Shown: positions 16,806-26,314, counted from the first letter of the stretch. The stretch is DNA of 64,000 bases from DAOUJH01 sp965116555 (GCA_965116555.1 OZ220698.1:682001-746000); one strand, 5' to 3'. Notes: generated from the sequence alone by a model not told the origin. Program-made: numbers and translations.

Positions 16806-16974
16806 GACTCCCCCCAACCGCTGAGCTAGGTCCTTACAGCCTCCATTTAGGACACCTGCGGATAGTCTAACATACAGCGTACGGCAGAGCGGGTCGGTCA
16901 ATCAGGCTGCGGGCTTCATTTAGTATACCGCGACGCTTATACTGGAAGTCCGCATTACAAGACGATACCAGTCT

Positions 16975-17688
16975 ATGCCGTTCGTGGGCAATCTTCATAT
17001 GTCAAAAGGTAGACAGACGACCAGAAACGTGACCGCTGGCGAGGTACTCACGCGGCTCCTCACTGAGTACGGTCCATTGCGCTGGGAGCAGCGCAGAGAG
17101 CCCGTGGCTGAGCTTGTCACCACCATTCTGTCCCAACACACATCCGACGTTAACTCGGAGAGAGCGTACGACAGTTTGATTGACCGCTTCGGTTCGCTGG
17201 AAGCGGTGGTTGGGGCGGACGTGGAGGAGATAGCCCACGCTGTTAGGAGCGGCGGGTTGGCCCAGCAGAAAGCGCCCCGTATCAAAGAGGCGCTCAAACG
17301 TATCGTTGAGGAACGGGGAAGCCTTGACCTGGACTTCCTTCAGGACATGTCTCTCTCCGAAGCCAAGGCGTGGCTGACGTCTCTCCCCGGCGTGGGCAAG
17401 AAGACAGCCGCCGTTACGTTGTGCTTCTCATTTGGTATGCCGGCTATGGCGGTGGACACCCACGTCTACAGGGTCAGCAAGCGACTGGGCCTGATTGGCG
17501 ACAAGACCAACGTTGACCAGGCCCACGACATTCTGGAAGCTGCTGTGCCCCAGGAAGACGTCTACGCTTTTCACGTCTGCTTGATTACCCATGGCAGGCA
17601 GGTCTGCAAGGCTCCTCGCCCGCTTTGCCAGTCGTGCGTACTGGTTGACGGATGCCCCACGGGCCGGCGGCTGCTTGGGACGGCATAG
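16975..17688 (+). CDS. nth: Endonuclease III (DNA glycosylase/AP lyase)
   Basis: This 237-residue enzyme removes oxidised pyrimidines and nicks the abasic site in base excision repair. It has the helix-hairpin-helix LPGVGKKTA with catalytic Lys143, catalytic Asp161 in AVDTHVYRVS, and the four-cysteine iron-sulfur cluster Cys211-x6-Cys218-x2-Cys221-x5-Cys227. ILSQHTSD near residue 51 is the usual ILSQQTTD. Two starts are possible, ATG 16975 or ATG 16999; the second gives the more typical length. It appears monocistronic. Confidence 0.95.
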   Translation: MPFVGNLHMSKGRQTTRNVTAGEVLTRLLTEYGPLRWEQRREPVAELVTTILSQHTSDVNSERAYDSLIDRFGSLEAVVGADVEEIAHAVRSGGLAQQKAPRIKEALKRIVEERGSLDLDFLQDMSLSEAKAWLTSLPGVGKKTAAVTLCFSFGMPAMAVDTHVYRVSKRLGLIGDKTNVDQAHDILEAAVPQEDVYAFHVCLITHGRQVCKAPRPLCQSCVLVDGCPTGRRLLGTA

Positions 17689-17886
17689 CGCGTTCTGACC
17701 ATCAAAACGCCATAAAGCCCGCCACTTGTCGGTCTGTGGTTTGTCATGCTGAGGAGTCGGTTGGACGCCGTTTGCCCTAGAACAACCTCCCGCCGACGAA
17801 GCATCTGCGTGGCTAAGGAGCGAGGCCCGTTTTGTCGGCCTGTCGGGCGCGCTTATCCCTAAGCCTCCTTGTCTCACTACGACGCA

Positions 17887-17933
17887 GATTCTTCGCTGCG
17901 CTCAGAATGACGATGGAGGGCGCTCAGAATGAC
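17887..17933 (+). repeat. Interspersed GATTCTTCGC...AGAATGAC repeat, copy 1 with partial copy
   Basis: A 25-base element (17887-17911) begins GATTCTTCGCTGCG and ends CTCAGAATGAC; its last 13 bases recur at 17921-17933. Identical 25-base copies lie at 32285, 33394 and 35842, all between genes. ATTCT/AGAAT at the ends allow a short imperfect hairpin. The rest of the gap between nth and the SbcC gene (17689-17945) shows no gene. Confidence 0.8.
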
Positions 17934-17945
17934 AATCTCGGCGGG

Positions 17946-20447
17946 TTAAGTTATGGCAAACGTGGAGCCGTCATCCCTTTTCTCAACCTCTATCCGTACA
18001 GGGAAAGACTCTTTCATCTCGTCCATGTGGGTGATGACCAGTATCCGCTCAAAATCGTCGGCTATGGACTGGATAACGTCCAGTATTCGCTCGCGGCCCG
18101 TGGTGTCCTGCGTACCAAACCCCTCGTCGATGAACAACGTGGGCAGCGGCGCTCCGGACCTCTGCGCCAACAGCTTGGATAGAGCGATGCGGAGCGCGAG
18201 ATTGATTCGGAAGGCCTCGCCTCCACTGAAAGTCTCGTAGCTGCGCGTTCCCAGTGCGTCGGCCACCTTTATCTCCAACGTCTCCACGGGCTCACCACGC
18301 TGTGGGATCCGTTGCGTCTGTAGAGTGAGGTGCATTGCGTTGTCCGTCATCCGCCCCAACAGCCTGTTGGCCTCCGCCTCCAGTTCCGGTAGGGCGGATT
18401 CCACCAGCAGCGCTTGCACTCCTGTCCTGCCGAAAGCGGTCGCCAGCTGCTCATAAAGCTCCCGTTCCTCCGATAGTTCTTTGAGCTTGGTCTCTGCTTC
18501 CGTCCTCTTCAGGTCGGTTTCAGCATACTGCTTGAGCATGAACTCCAGATGCTGTACCTGTCCCATCAGCGATTGGTATTCCTCCTGCCGGAATCGTCGT
18601 TGCGCTTCCGCTGCGGCATATTGACGTTCCATTTCATCGAGCGATGCCGTCTCTCTTCGGATAGCCTCCATCTGTTGCTCACTCTGGGCGATGTCTTCTT
18701 CTCGCCGGGTCGCTGCCGCCATGACCCGGTTGAGTTTGTCCCTTTCCTCCGGCAGAGCGCTTTCCGCCTGTTCCAACAGCCGGTATTCGTTCTCGGCGGG
18801 AAGAAGTTCCTCGACCTCTTTCTTGAAGCGGTGGTGCGCCTCGGGATCGTAGTCCAGGTCCGCCAGTTCCCGGCGCATTTCTTCCAACTGTTGCGGCGCT
18901 TGCTGCGCTTCACCCATCTGTTGCTTCAAAGCCGCCAGGCGGCCCAGCAACGTCCGCTTGGCCTGCTGCAGCGAGTCCGATTCACCAGCTACGGTTGCCG
19001 AGATCTCCTTTAGCCTTGGCGATGCTTGGGTCAATGCGGCGTCATTTTGTCGATATTGATGCGCCAGCGCTTTTCCCTGCGCCTCGTATTCGGCTTGGAT
19101 ATGCTCTTTACCCTCTTCGCCCAGGTCTGTGCCGCATAGCGGGCACTTGGCTTCTCCCCCAGCTAACATGTCTACTTTGTCACGCAGAGCCTGCATCTCG
19201 CCTCGCAAACGTTGGTTTTCCGTGGTCAGCGTCTGCTTCTGCACTTCAAGGTCCTGGAGTTCGAGGCGTTGTGATTCCAGTGCCTCTTCTCGTTCCTCTA
19301 AAGCTGAATACTCCTGCCCAACCGTCGCGATATCCGTTTCCAGCGCTGCCAGTGTACCGGCCCGCTGTTCCAATGGCTTCATCCGTTCTTGGAGGCGGAC
19401 GAACGGCACCTGCCTCTGGCCGGTGTCCTGCTCCCTGAGGCGCACCTCTGTCAACCTCCTGTACGACTCTTGAATTGTCTCACGCCGTTCGGACAGCTCT
19501 TCCCATTCGCTGATCCGCTTGCTATGCAGCGAAGTAAGTTCTCTGAGGTGCCGCAATTCTTCACCTTCCGCCGCGACTTTAGACGCAAGGTCTTCTAGCT
19601 CCTTCCGGCGCGCCCTGAGCGATTCAGTATGGCCGCGTAGTGAGTTGACTAGCTCTTCAGACTGCTTCAGCGCATCTGCGCTTGCCACAAGCTTAGATTG
19701 AGCTTCCGGCAGTTGGACTTCGTGTTCTGCTCTATGTTCCAGCTGCTGAGACCAGGCTTGTATCTGGCCTTCCATGAGCCGGGACTCAGCGCTTATATCC
19801 CGCACCTTGCGCCGCGCCCTTTCCATGAGCCGTTCATAGAAGCTCAGCCCCAGTATCTCTCCCAGGACTCGCTGCCTCTCCGCGGGCCGCTTTGTGGTGA
19901 ACTCATTGGCGCGACCTTGCACCAAGAAAGCGCTGTTCACGAACGTATCGTAGTTCATGCGCACCAACCGGCGTATGGCCGCCTCTGTTTCGCGCACCGT
20001 GCTTCCACCGGCTTCCCTCCACACAGTGCCCCTTGCGTCTTCGACATCCAGCAGGGCGTCAGCCGACTGCTCTGCGACGCTTGCCAGGCTTGGACTGCCG
20101 GTTGCTATTTGCAGCTGTAAATCAGTGCTTCCCGCTCGTGCTCCGCGCGCCTTGGAGTATCTGCGTATTACCCGGTACAGTTGCCCCTGTCCTTCTCCGT
20201 AAGTGCGCCCTTCTGCAATGAACTCAAGCTCAACTCGCATATCCTGCTCACCAGTGTGCACAAGCTCTTCCTGCGGCCGGTGTACGGCGTCTCCCCACAG
20301 GGCCCAGGTAATTGCGTCCAGCAGAGACGATTTCCCGTGGCCGTTGGCTCCCGTTAGACACGCGATGTGGATGCCGCCGAGATGCAGAGGCGGTACGTTT
20401 TGCCGGTAGCACTTGAAGTTCTCTACGGTGAGTCTTACCGGAATCAT
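17946..20447 (-). CDS. SbcC/Rad50-type ATPase
   Basis: This 833-residue SMC-like protein would hold DNA ends and, with an SbcD/Mre11 nuclease, process breaks and hairpins. It has Walker A GANGHGKSS at residues 33-41, a long coiled coil, the zinc-hook CPLCG at 435-439 in mid-coil, the ABC signature TFSGGEAFRINLALRIAL near 736 and Walker B LFIDEGFGTQD near 772. It is shorter than Escherichia coli SbcC (1048 residues), so the coiled coil is short. No nuclease gene adjoins it, which is unusual because sbcD is commonly next to sbcC. The ATG 20447 gives the standard N-terminus. Confidence 0.9.
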   Translation of the reverse strand: MIPVRLTVENFKCYRQNVPPLHLGGIHIACLTGANGHGKSSLLDAITWALWGDAVHRPQEELVHTGEQDMRVELEFIAEGRTYGEGQGQLYRVIRRYSKARGARAGSTDLQLQIATGSPSLASVAEQSADALLDVEDARGTVWREAGGSTVRETEAAIRRLVRMNYDTFVNSAFLVQGRANEFTTKRPAERQRVLGEILGLSFYERLMERARRKVRDISAESRLMEGQIQAWSQQLEHRAEHEVQLPEAQSKLVASADALKQSEELVNSLRGHTESLRARRKELEDLASKVAAEGEELRHLRELTSLHSKRISEWEELSERRETIQESYRRLTEVRLREQDTGQRQVPFVRLQERMKPLEQRAGTLAALETDIATVGQEYSALEEREEALESQRLELQDLEVQKQTLTTENQRLRGEMQALRDKVDMLAGGEAKCPLCGTDLGEEGKEHIQAEYEAQGKALAHQYRQNDAALTQASPRLKEISATVAGESDSLQQAKRTLLGRLAALKQQMGEAQQAPQQLEEMRRELADLDYDPEAHHRFKKEVEELLPAENEYRLLEQAESALPEERDKLNRVMAAATRREEDIAQSEQQMEAIRRETASLDEMERQYAAAEAQRRFRQEEYQSLMGQVQHLEFMLKQYAETDLKRTEAETKLKELSEERELYEQLATAFGRTGVQALLVESALPELEAEANRLLGRMTDNAMHLTLQTQRIPQRGEPVETLEIKVADALGTRSYETFSGGEAFRINLALRIALSKLLAQRSGAPLPTLFIDEGFGTQDTTGRERILDVIQSIADDFERILVITHMDEMKESFPVRIEVEKRDDGSTFAIT

Positions 20448-20558
20448 GTTGAGTCAATTCTAGCAAGCCGTTTTGCAGGACTCCTAGCTAATGGCGTGAC
20501 AGCCTGAGGCAAAAGAGAGCGGTGGAAGCCAGTGGATACCCTTAGGGTTCGAGCAAAG

Positions 20559-21392
20559 TCAGCTTATGCGACGATAGCGGGGGTAGGAGCCGAAGATCCT
20601 GAACCAAGAGGACTGCTTCTCTAGGTGCTGCAACGCCTCTCTGACCGGCGTTTCTTCTCTGTGCCCGTCCAGGTCTATGAGGAAGATGTACGTCCCCAGA
20701 CTCTCGCCAGTGGGTCTGGACTCTATCTTGGCTAGGTTTATACCGCGCTCTGCAAACCCCTTCATAACGCCGTACAGCAGTCCCGGCTTGTCCTCGGTGA
20801 AAGAGAAGCATAGAGATGTCTTGTCGTTGCCGGTGGGTCCCTGGTCTGAGTGCGCCAGCACCGCGAACCTGGTCACATTGTTGGGGTTGTCCTGGATACT
20901 GTGGGCCAGCACGTCCAGCTTATAGAGCTCGGCGGCACGGGTTGTGCCTATGGCGCCCGCCGGCTCCTCAGTCTCCAACACGTATTTTGCCGCTGCGGCG
21001 GTGCTCAGGGCGGCCTCGGCGGGGACGCCTGGGAAATGCGCCTCCAGGTACCTGCGGCACTGTGCCAGCGCCTGCGGATGCGAGTAGATTACCTCAATAT
21101 CGGAAACGTCCGTCCCGGATCTCACTAGGAGGCAGTGCTCCACGGGCAGCACAAGTTCCCCGCAAATGAACAAAGACGGCTCGTGGATGAGCATGTCCAG
21201 GGTGTCATTAACTGAGCCTTCCAGGCTGTTTTCAATCGGCACGACCCCCTCGTCCGCACTGCCGTTGCTAACTGCTTCTGCAACGGCAGAGATGCTTGGG
21301 CAGGGTATTAGTTCTGCTTGCGTGGCGTGCTTGAGGGCAGCGGCTTCGCTAAACGTTCCCGCCGGGCCCAGATAGGCTAATCGGTAAGTCAT
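20559..21392 (-). CDS. pheA: Prephenate dehydratase
   Basis: This 277-residue enzyme converts prephenate to phenylpyruvate on the way to phenylalanine. The catalytic domain runs from LAYLGPAGTFSEAAAL to about residue 180 and contains GVVPIENSLEGSVNDTLD and the Thr-Arg-Phe motif in NNVTRFAVL. An ACT regulatory domain follows (TSLCFSFTEDKPGLLYGVMKGFAERGINL), with ESRPTGESLGTYIF, the usual phenylalanine-binding ESRP. There is no chorismate mutase domain. Feedback inhibition by phenylalanine is expected from the ACT domain. Confidence 0.96.
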   Translation of the reverse strand: MTYRLAYLGPAGTFSEAAALKHATQAELIPCPSISAVAEAVSNGSADEGVVPIENSLEGSVNDTLDMLIHEPSLFICGELVLPVEHCLLVRSGTDVSDIEVIYSHPQALAQCRRYLEAHFPGVPAEAALSTAAAAKYVLETEEPAGAIGTTRAAELYKLDVLAHSIQDNPNNVTRFAVLAHSDQGPTGNDKTSLCFSFTEDKPGLLYGVMKGFAERGINLAKIESRPTGESLGTYIFLIDLDGHREETPVREALQHLEKQSSWFRIFGSYPRYRRIS

Positions 21393-21470
21393 CAGCTTAT
21401 ATCACTGCCTTGATTCGTAGTCTTCATTAGGGCCGTTGAATCGACAGAATGGAGCCACTGGCCCCAGACC

Positions 21471-22172
21471 TCAACTTACCCTGGATGGTGTGCGTGTCCG
21501 CGAAGGCGGGGCCTCTCCACGTCTGACTCTATTGAGAAGATCATCTCTGCCAGCCACAAACAGGATATCCCCCGGTTCTACCTCTTCATCCTTGGAGGGG
21601 AACAGGATAGGCTCTCTGCGCCTTTGTATAGCCAGCACGGCTATACCGTATCTGTCGCGTGTTCCACCGAGGCCGGCCTCCTCCAGCGACTTTCCTACCA
21701 TGTGTTCAGGGGGTCTGAACTTGCTTATGCCAAAGTCATTGGTAATCTCAACGTACTCCATAACGTTGGGGTTAAACAGGGTGTGCGCTAGTCGCTCACC
21801 TGCCTCCTGCTCAGGATAGATGATTCGGTCCGCTCCTATGCGTTCCAGAGTCTGTGCGTGGAGCGGGTTGTTGGCCCTGGCTATCACCTGCTTAACGCCC
21901 AGGGTCTTGAGGAGTAGAGTGGTCATGATGCTGGCCTGAATGTCCGTGCCGATAGCGACAACAGTGAGGTCAAAGCTGGCAACCCCTAGATCGCGCAGTA
22001 CAGACTCGCTGGTGGCATCGGCTCTCACTACGTAGGTAAGCTGATCCGCAAGGTCTTGCACCAATTGTTCGTTTGTGTCTATGCCCAAGACGTCGAATCC
22101 CAACTGGTACAACTGTTGAGCCAGGCTTATCCCGTACCGTCCCAGTCCTATTACTGCAGCTTGGTTGGCCAT
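21471..22172 (-). CDS. ktrA: Ktr/Trk potassium channel regulatory subunit
   Basis: This 233-residue cytoplasmic RCK protein gates the membrane subunit encoded just upstream. It has the nucleotide-binding Rossmann start AAVIGLGRYGISLAQQLY, Asp at the end of strand two (VLGIDTNEQLV), and a C-terminal RCK-C (TrkA-C) domain ending EVEPGDILFVAGRDDLLNRV. It starts nine bases after the channel gene stop, so both subunits are made from one transcript. The family binds ATP/ADP or NAD(H), and activity follows the nucleotide state. Confidence 0.93.
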   Translation of the reverse strand: MANQAAVIGLGRYGISLAQQLYQLGFDVLGIDTNEQLVQDLADQLTYVVRADATSESVLRDLGVASFDLTVVAIGTDIQASIMTTLLLKTLGVKQVIARANNPLHAQTLERIGADRIIYPEQEAGERLAHTLFNPNVMEYVEITNDFGISKFRPPEHMVGKSLEEAGLGGTRDRYGIAVLAIQRRREPILFPSKDEEVEPGDILFVAGRDDLLNRVRRGEAPPSRTRTPSRVS

Positions 22173-22181
22173 AATTGCTGC

Positions 22182-23609
22182 CTAACCTATCCTAACCCTT
22201 TCTTGTGAATAGCGGTATATAGCCCGTCGCTGCCGTTGCCCTAAGGCAAGAGCAATAGTGAGCGGGCCTATCCTTCCCACAAACATGGTGCCTATGATTA
22301 TAGACTTGCCCCATGGTGTCAACTCCGGCGTTATTCCGGTGGATAGTCCCACGGTGCCGAAAGCGGATATAGTTTCAAAGATAAGGTCTTCAAACGGCAG
22401 TCCTTCCGTAATAACCAGCAAGAACGCAACTAAGAATACCACCGCCACCCCTAGCGCTGCTACGGTCAATGCCCGCTGGATCTGCCCAAATGGAATCTCT
22501 CTGCCAAACACCTCCGGCTGGCCACGGCCGCGTATGGTGGTCAGGATGGCTATGAATATCACTGCTAAGGTGTTCACTTTGATGCCCCCGGCTGTAGAGC
22601 CGGACGCCCCGCCTATGAACATCAACCCCATGAATAGGACGTTGGTTTGCTGGCTGGTTTGTGAGAAGTCTATTGTGGTGAATCCCGCCGTGCGTCCACT
22701 GACGGTGTGGAAGAAAGAATCGACGATCTGGGTGCTGAACGGCAAGCCTCTTAGGGTTGCCTCATTGCGGAACTCGGAAACGAACACCACCACAGTTCCC
22801 GCAAACAACAGAAGGATGGTCATCAACAAAACCAGCCTGCTGTCCACGCTGAGTTTCCTGAATTTGCGGTAGCGTATCAGCTCCACAAGGACCGTATAGC
22901 TGATGCTGCCCAGTATGATGAGGATGGTAACGGTTCCAATAACCCAGATCTCTTCTCCAAATATGGCCAGGCTATTGGACTCCGGCAATATATTGAACCC
23001 GGCGTTGTTGAAGCCCGATATGGCAAGGAACACCGCCTGCCATGTAGCTTCTCCTGCCTCGTATTGAGGCAGAAAGCGCCAAAGAAGGATCAGGAAGGCC
23101 ACAACTTGGATGATCAAGGTCAGAATCACTATCTGGATGGTCAGCCTGAGCAGGCCGCTGGAGTGACTCACACCCAGGGAGTCGCCCATGAAGAGCTGGT
23201 TGGCCAGGGTTATGCGCTGGGTGAAAATGACCAGCAGGAACGTCGCGGTGCTCATAAAGCCAAGTCCGCCTATCTGCATCAGGGAGGCTATGATCACCTG
23301 GCCCGACGTATTCCAGAAGGTTGCGGTGTCCAACGTCACCAGCCCGGTGACCGTGACCGCCGACGTGGCGGTGAACAGGGCGTCCAGGAACGGAGTGAAC
23401 TCGCCGGTGGTGTTGAAGAAAGGAAGCCAGAGCAGGAAGGTGCCCACGGCTATCAGGCTGCCGAAGCCGTAGAGGAGGATGAGCGGAGAGTTAAACCTGC
23501 GGCCTGGCCTTCTCGGCGTTGCCGGGGCAAGGTGTACGGGTTGGAGCTCCTGCCCGCGCGCCTGCCGCAGTACACGGTCTCCCGCTCTTCTTGTGGAGTT
23601 AGGTTGCAC
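22182..23609 (-). CDS. ktrB: Ktr/Trk potassium uptake membrane subunit
   Basis: This 475-residue membrane protein forms the cation pathway. It has a basic N-terminal tail of about 40 residues, then repeated membrane-pore-membrane units. The four filter segments are visible as SAVTVTGL, SGFNNAGFN, SGRTAGFTT and SAFGTVGLS, each with the key Gly. The start is a GTG at 23609; a later start is possible since the first residues are not conserved. Na+ or K+ coupling cannot be told from the sequence. It is followed nine bases later by the RCK subunit gene. Confidence 0.93.
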   Translation of the reverse strand: MQPNSTRRAGDRVLRQARGQELQPVHLAPATPRRPGRRFNSPLILLYGFGSLIAVGTFLLWLPFFNTTGEFTPFLDALFTATSAVTVTGLVTLDTATFWNTSGQVIIASLMQIGGLGFMSTATFLLVIFTQRITLANQLFMGDSLGVSHSSGLLRLTIQIVILTLIIQVVAFLILLWRFLPQYEAGEATWQAVFLAISGFNNAGFNILPESNSLAIFGEEIWVIGTVTILIILGSISYTVLVELIRYRKFRKLSVDSRLVLLMTILLLFAGTVVVFVSEFRNEATLRGLPFSTQIVDSFFHTVSGRTAGFTTIDFSQTSQQTNVLFMGLMFIGGASGSTAGGIKVNTLAVIFIAILTTIRGRGQPEVFGREIPFGQIQRALTVAALGVAVVFLVAFLLVITEGLPFEDLIFETISAFGTVGLSTGITPELTPWGKSIIIGTMFVGRIGPLTIALALGQRQRRAIYRYSQERVRIG

Positions 23610-23862
23610 CGCTACTTCTCGACTGTCCCGGCTGCCACCCGGTAGTGCGGCAGAAGTTCAATTTGCATGGCCTTGATAAAGACCTTCCCGTTCCCCCAGC
23701 CTGTCCTGTTAGAGAAAGTAGTAGCATCTCTTGAGCTTAAGGCTCAATTTGTCGGCGAATTCTAGTCCGCCTATAAAGGGCTGTCAATCCTCAAATGACT
23801 TCTTACCATTGGAGTCCGGCGCTGATATATTGTACAAGCTGCGTGTATATGAGGAGGCGCTT

Positions 23863-24816
23863 GTGGACTACGTTAACATGGGACGGACCGGTCTGGAAGT
23901 ATCTCGCATTTGCCTGGGATGCCTCACCTTTGGAGGTCAGGCCGACGAGAAAGAGTCGCGGCGTATTGTGGATACGGCGTTGGACGCGGGCATCAACTTC
24001 TTCGATACCGCCAACGTCTACACGGATACGCTGTCGGAGAGGTATTTGGCAAAGGCGCTCAAGGGCCGCCGGGACCGGGCAGTGATTGCCACCAAGGTGC
24101 GCGGAATCATGGGCCCGGGCGTCAACGACTCCGGTCTGTCCAGGAAGCACATCATGGACGCCGTAGACGGCAGCCTCATCCGCCTTGAGACCGACTACAT
24201 AGACCTGTACCAGGTGCATTCCTGGGACGCCGACACCCCCTTGGAGGAGACCCTGCGCGCCTTGGACGACCTGGTGCGCCAGGGCAAAGTGCGCTACATA
24301 GGCTGCTCCAACTTTACCGGCTGGCAGCTCACCAAGTCCCTCTGGATCAGCGACGTAAAGGGCTTGGCAAGGTTCGAGACGGTGCAGCCCCGCTACAACC
24401 TGCTGTTCCGAGGCATAGAGGAGGAGCTGCTGCCGGCCTGCCTTTCGCAGGGTGTGGGCGTGATACCGTACAACCCGATTGCGGCCGGACTGCTCACCGG
24501 CAAGCACAAGCGCGGAAAGCCGCCCGTTCCGGGCACCCGGTTCGATCTGCGGGAGGTCTACCGCGACATCTACTGGTACGAGCGCAACTTTGAGGCGGTG
24601 GAGAAGCTGCAGGCCATAGCCGGCAGGTACGGCCATACGCTGATTCAGCTTGCGCTGAGCTGGGTGCTGGCGAATCCGGCTATCACGTCGGCGATTGTGG
24701 GCGCGAGTACAGCCGAGCAGCTCCAGCAGAGCATATCGGCGGCGGAGGCGACGCTGGAACCGGAGGAGATCGCCGCCTGCGACCCCGTATGGGACGAGCT
24801 GAAGGGCGCTGTCTAG
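23863..24816 (+). CDS. Aldo/keto reductase
   Basis: This 317-residue NADPH-dependent oxidoreductase belongs to the YajO/Tas-like branch. It begins DYVNMGRTGLEVSRICLGCLTFGG and has the catalytic tetrad: Asp and Tyr in FFDTANVYTD, Lys in AVIATKVRG, His in LYQVHSWD. The C-terminus has the NADP-binding SAIVGASTAEQL. I start at GTG 23863 because GAGGAGG lies five bases before it; the longer upstream frame is not conserved. Its stop is one base from the stop of the convergent sirtuin gene. The substrate is unknown. Confidence 0.92.
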   Translation: MDYVNMGRTGLEVSRICLGCLTFGGQADEKESRRIVDTALDAGINFFDTANVYTDTLSERYLAKALKGRRDRAVIATKVRGIMGPGVNDSGLSRKHIMDAVDGSLIRLETDYIDLYQVHSWDADTPLEETLRALDDLVRQGKVRYIGCSNFTGWQLTKSLWISDVKGLARFETVQPRYNLLFRGIEEELLPACLSQGVGVIPYNPIAAGLLTGKHKRGKPPVPGTRFDLREVYRDIYWYERNFEAVEKLQAIAGRYGHTLIQLALSWVLANPAITSAIVGASTAEQLQQSISAAEATLEPEEIAACDPVWDELKGAV

Positions 24817-24817
24817 C

Positions 24818-25627
24818 TCATCGCCGTTCCTGCAATAGCTCCCGAACCATCACTGCCAGCTGAGGCAGCATCTCGCCGGTGGGGCCTCGCAAAGAGACGT
24901 CGGCCCACTCGGTGAAAGGGGTCGGGTTGATGTTGATCTCGATAAGGTAGGCCCCGCGCTGCCTGGCCTGCATGGGGAATCCGGCGGCGGGATAGACGGT
25001 GGCCGACGTTCCCAGGATCAGCATGCAATCGGCTCTGTCCGTCTCTTCGAAGCATCTCTCCAGCACGTCGCGGGGTATGGGTTCGCCGAACATGACGCCG
25101 TCGCTCTTGACGATGCCGCCGCACTCGGCGCAGCGGGGCGGCACTTCGTCGAAGCTGAACTCGGAGCGGGGCAGTCGGAGGGAGCAGTCCATGCATCGGA
25201 GAAGATGGCGGTTGCCGTGTATCTCCGACAGGCTCCTGCTTCCGGCCTCCCTGTGCAAGCCGTCCACGTTCTGGGTGATGGTGTGCTTGAGCAGCCCCAT
25301 TGCTTCCAGGTCTGCCAGCGCGTAGTGGCCCGGGTTGGGCTCGGCCTCCTCTATGGCCTGGCGAAACTGGACTCGTTCCGGCGCTTCCTGGCTTTCCCGC
25401 AGGCCCAGGGTCCGTTCCCACCAGGCCTTGGGGTCTGCGATGAAGGCATCGTAGCTGCGCGGGTCCGGCTCTCCGATGCGCGTCCACAGGCCGCCCGGCC
25501 CGCGATAGGTGGGTATGCCGCTCTCCGCGCTCATGCCTGCGCCGCAGAGGGCCACCACGTAGCGGGACGCGCCCAGTATCCGGGCGGCTCGCTGTAGGGG
25601 TTGCCGGTCTTCCGGGGATGGGTCCAT
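24818..25627 (-). CDS. NAD-dependent protein deacylase (sirtuin)
   Basis: This 269-residue Sir2-family enzyme removes acyl groups from lysines using NAD. It shows GAGMSAESGIPTYRG (NAD loop), TQNVDGLHREAGS, the catalytic His in SEIHGN, and the zinc ribbon Cys-x2-Cys pairs CMDC and CAEC. The family segment usually FGE-x-LP reads MFGEPIP. I start at ATG 25627 (MDPSPEDRQ); the open frame continues far upstream into AT-rich, non-conserved sequence. CobB-like proteins regulate acetyl-CoA synthetase, but no target gene is adjacent. Confidence 0.92.
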   Translation of the reverse strand: MDPSPEDRQPLQRAARILGASRYVVALCGAGMSAESGIPTYRGPGGLWTRIGEPDPRSYDAFIADPKAWWERTLGLRESQEAPERVQFRQAIEEAEPNPGHYALADLEAMGLLKHTITQNVDGLHREAGSRSLSEIHGNRHLLRCMDCSLRLPRSEFSFDEVPPRCAECGGIVKSDGVMFGEPIPRDVLERCFEETDRADCMLILGTSATVYPAAGFPMQARQRGAYLIEININPTPFTEWADVSLRGPTGEMLPQLAVMVRELLQERR

Positions 25628-25934
25628 AGGCTGAATCCTATCACATGGTCCCGGCGATGGCGGGGTAGGGTGGTTACTTGACATAAGTCGTATTTGAAAG
25701 TGGCATTTTTGGTCGAAAAAGCGGGTTTTTTGCGTGAAATGGCGCTTAACAGCGGAGTTGTGTCGTGCCTGAGAAGGGAATTGTTTTAACATTATGTAAA
25801 GAACTTCAAGGCTAAATGGGGCCCATTTTGTTAAAAATATGGGAAACAATTCATCCTTCGACATACTCAGGACAAGGTTTTGGGCAAGTTGAGGACAGGA
25901 ATCCGCCGGGGTGGCGTGACTTGACAAGGTGTGT
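25628..25934. other. AT-rich gap with no gene
   Basis: This stretch is markedly richer in A and T than its surroundings, with runs such as GGGTTTTTTGCG and TTGTTTTAACATTATG. It contains one CCTTCGACATACTCAGGACA element (25855-25877), a second interspersed repeat type. I see no credible coding region. It marks the left edge of the segment that looks acquired. Confidence 0.5.
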
Positions 25935-26231
25935 CTAGCGACTGATTTTGTTGATGCGCTCATTGAGTTCCATGGTGCGAACAAGGGCGTTGATGGCTTG
26001 GAAAAGCAGTTCCGGCGGAGCATCGGGGTTGGCGACAATGCGTCGGATCCTGAGCCGGAGCAAGGCTATCTCACCCTGCAGGCCGTTGAGACGGATGGCT
26101 TGCAGAAAGAAGTCCTGCTCGTTCTCTGTAACGCGAGACGAGTAGAAGCCGTGGGTGCGGGCGTTCTGGTTGCCAAGGGGCGCGCCACGCCGACGCTTTA
26201 GGGGCTTTTGGGTACTCTTCCGTGAGTCCAT
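25935..26231 (-). CDS. Conserved small protein with GAPxGNxNAxxHGFYS motif
   Basis: This 98-residue protein has a basic head (KSTQKPLKRRRGAPLGNQNARTHGFYS, read as RRRGAPLGNQNA then THGFYS), then a helical region with QGEIALLRLRIRRIV and PPELLFQAINALVRTMELNERINKI. Similar small proteins with a GAPxGNxNAxxHGFYS start recur in Chloroflexota genomes, and the head is reminiscent of phage terminase small-subunit-like proteins. Function is unknown; the basic head suggests nucleic-acid binding. No strong ribosome site precedes the ATG. It stands next to the restriction-modification genes, so it may belong to the same acquired segment. Confidence 0.6.
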   Translation of the reverse strand: MDSRKSTQKPLKRRRGAPLGNQNARTHGFYSSRVTENEQDFFLQAIRLNGLQGEIALLRLRIRRIVANPDAPPELLFQAINALVRTMELNERINKISR

Positions 26232-26293
26232 GGGATAAGGGTAGCGGGCGCGGAGGGGTGTGGGGAAGGGGGAAGTGTCACCCCCATCTCAAT

Positions 26294-26314
26294 CTTCCCC
26301 CATCAAGGGGGAAG
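26294..26314. repeat. Perfect 8-bp hairpin
   Basis: CTTCCCCC (26294-26301), loop ATCAA, GGGGGAAG (26307-26314). It sits in the 204-base gap before the methyltransferase gene and resembles the C-run/G-run interspersed palindromes common in bacterial genomes. There is no T-run, so a terminator role is doubtful. Confidence 0.7.

Noticed and set aside
25628..26038. N-terminal extension of the sirtuin
   Set aside because: The extra 137 codons come from AT-rich sequence without conservation signs, and the family N-terminus begins near residue 20 of the shorter form.
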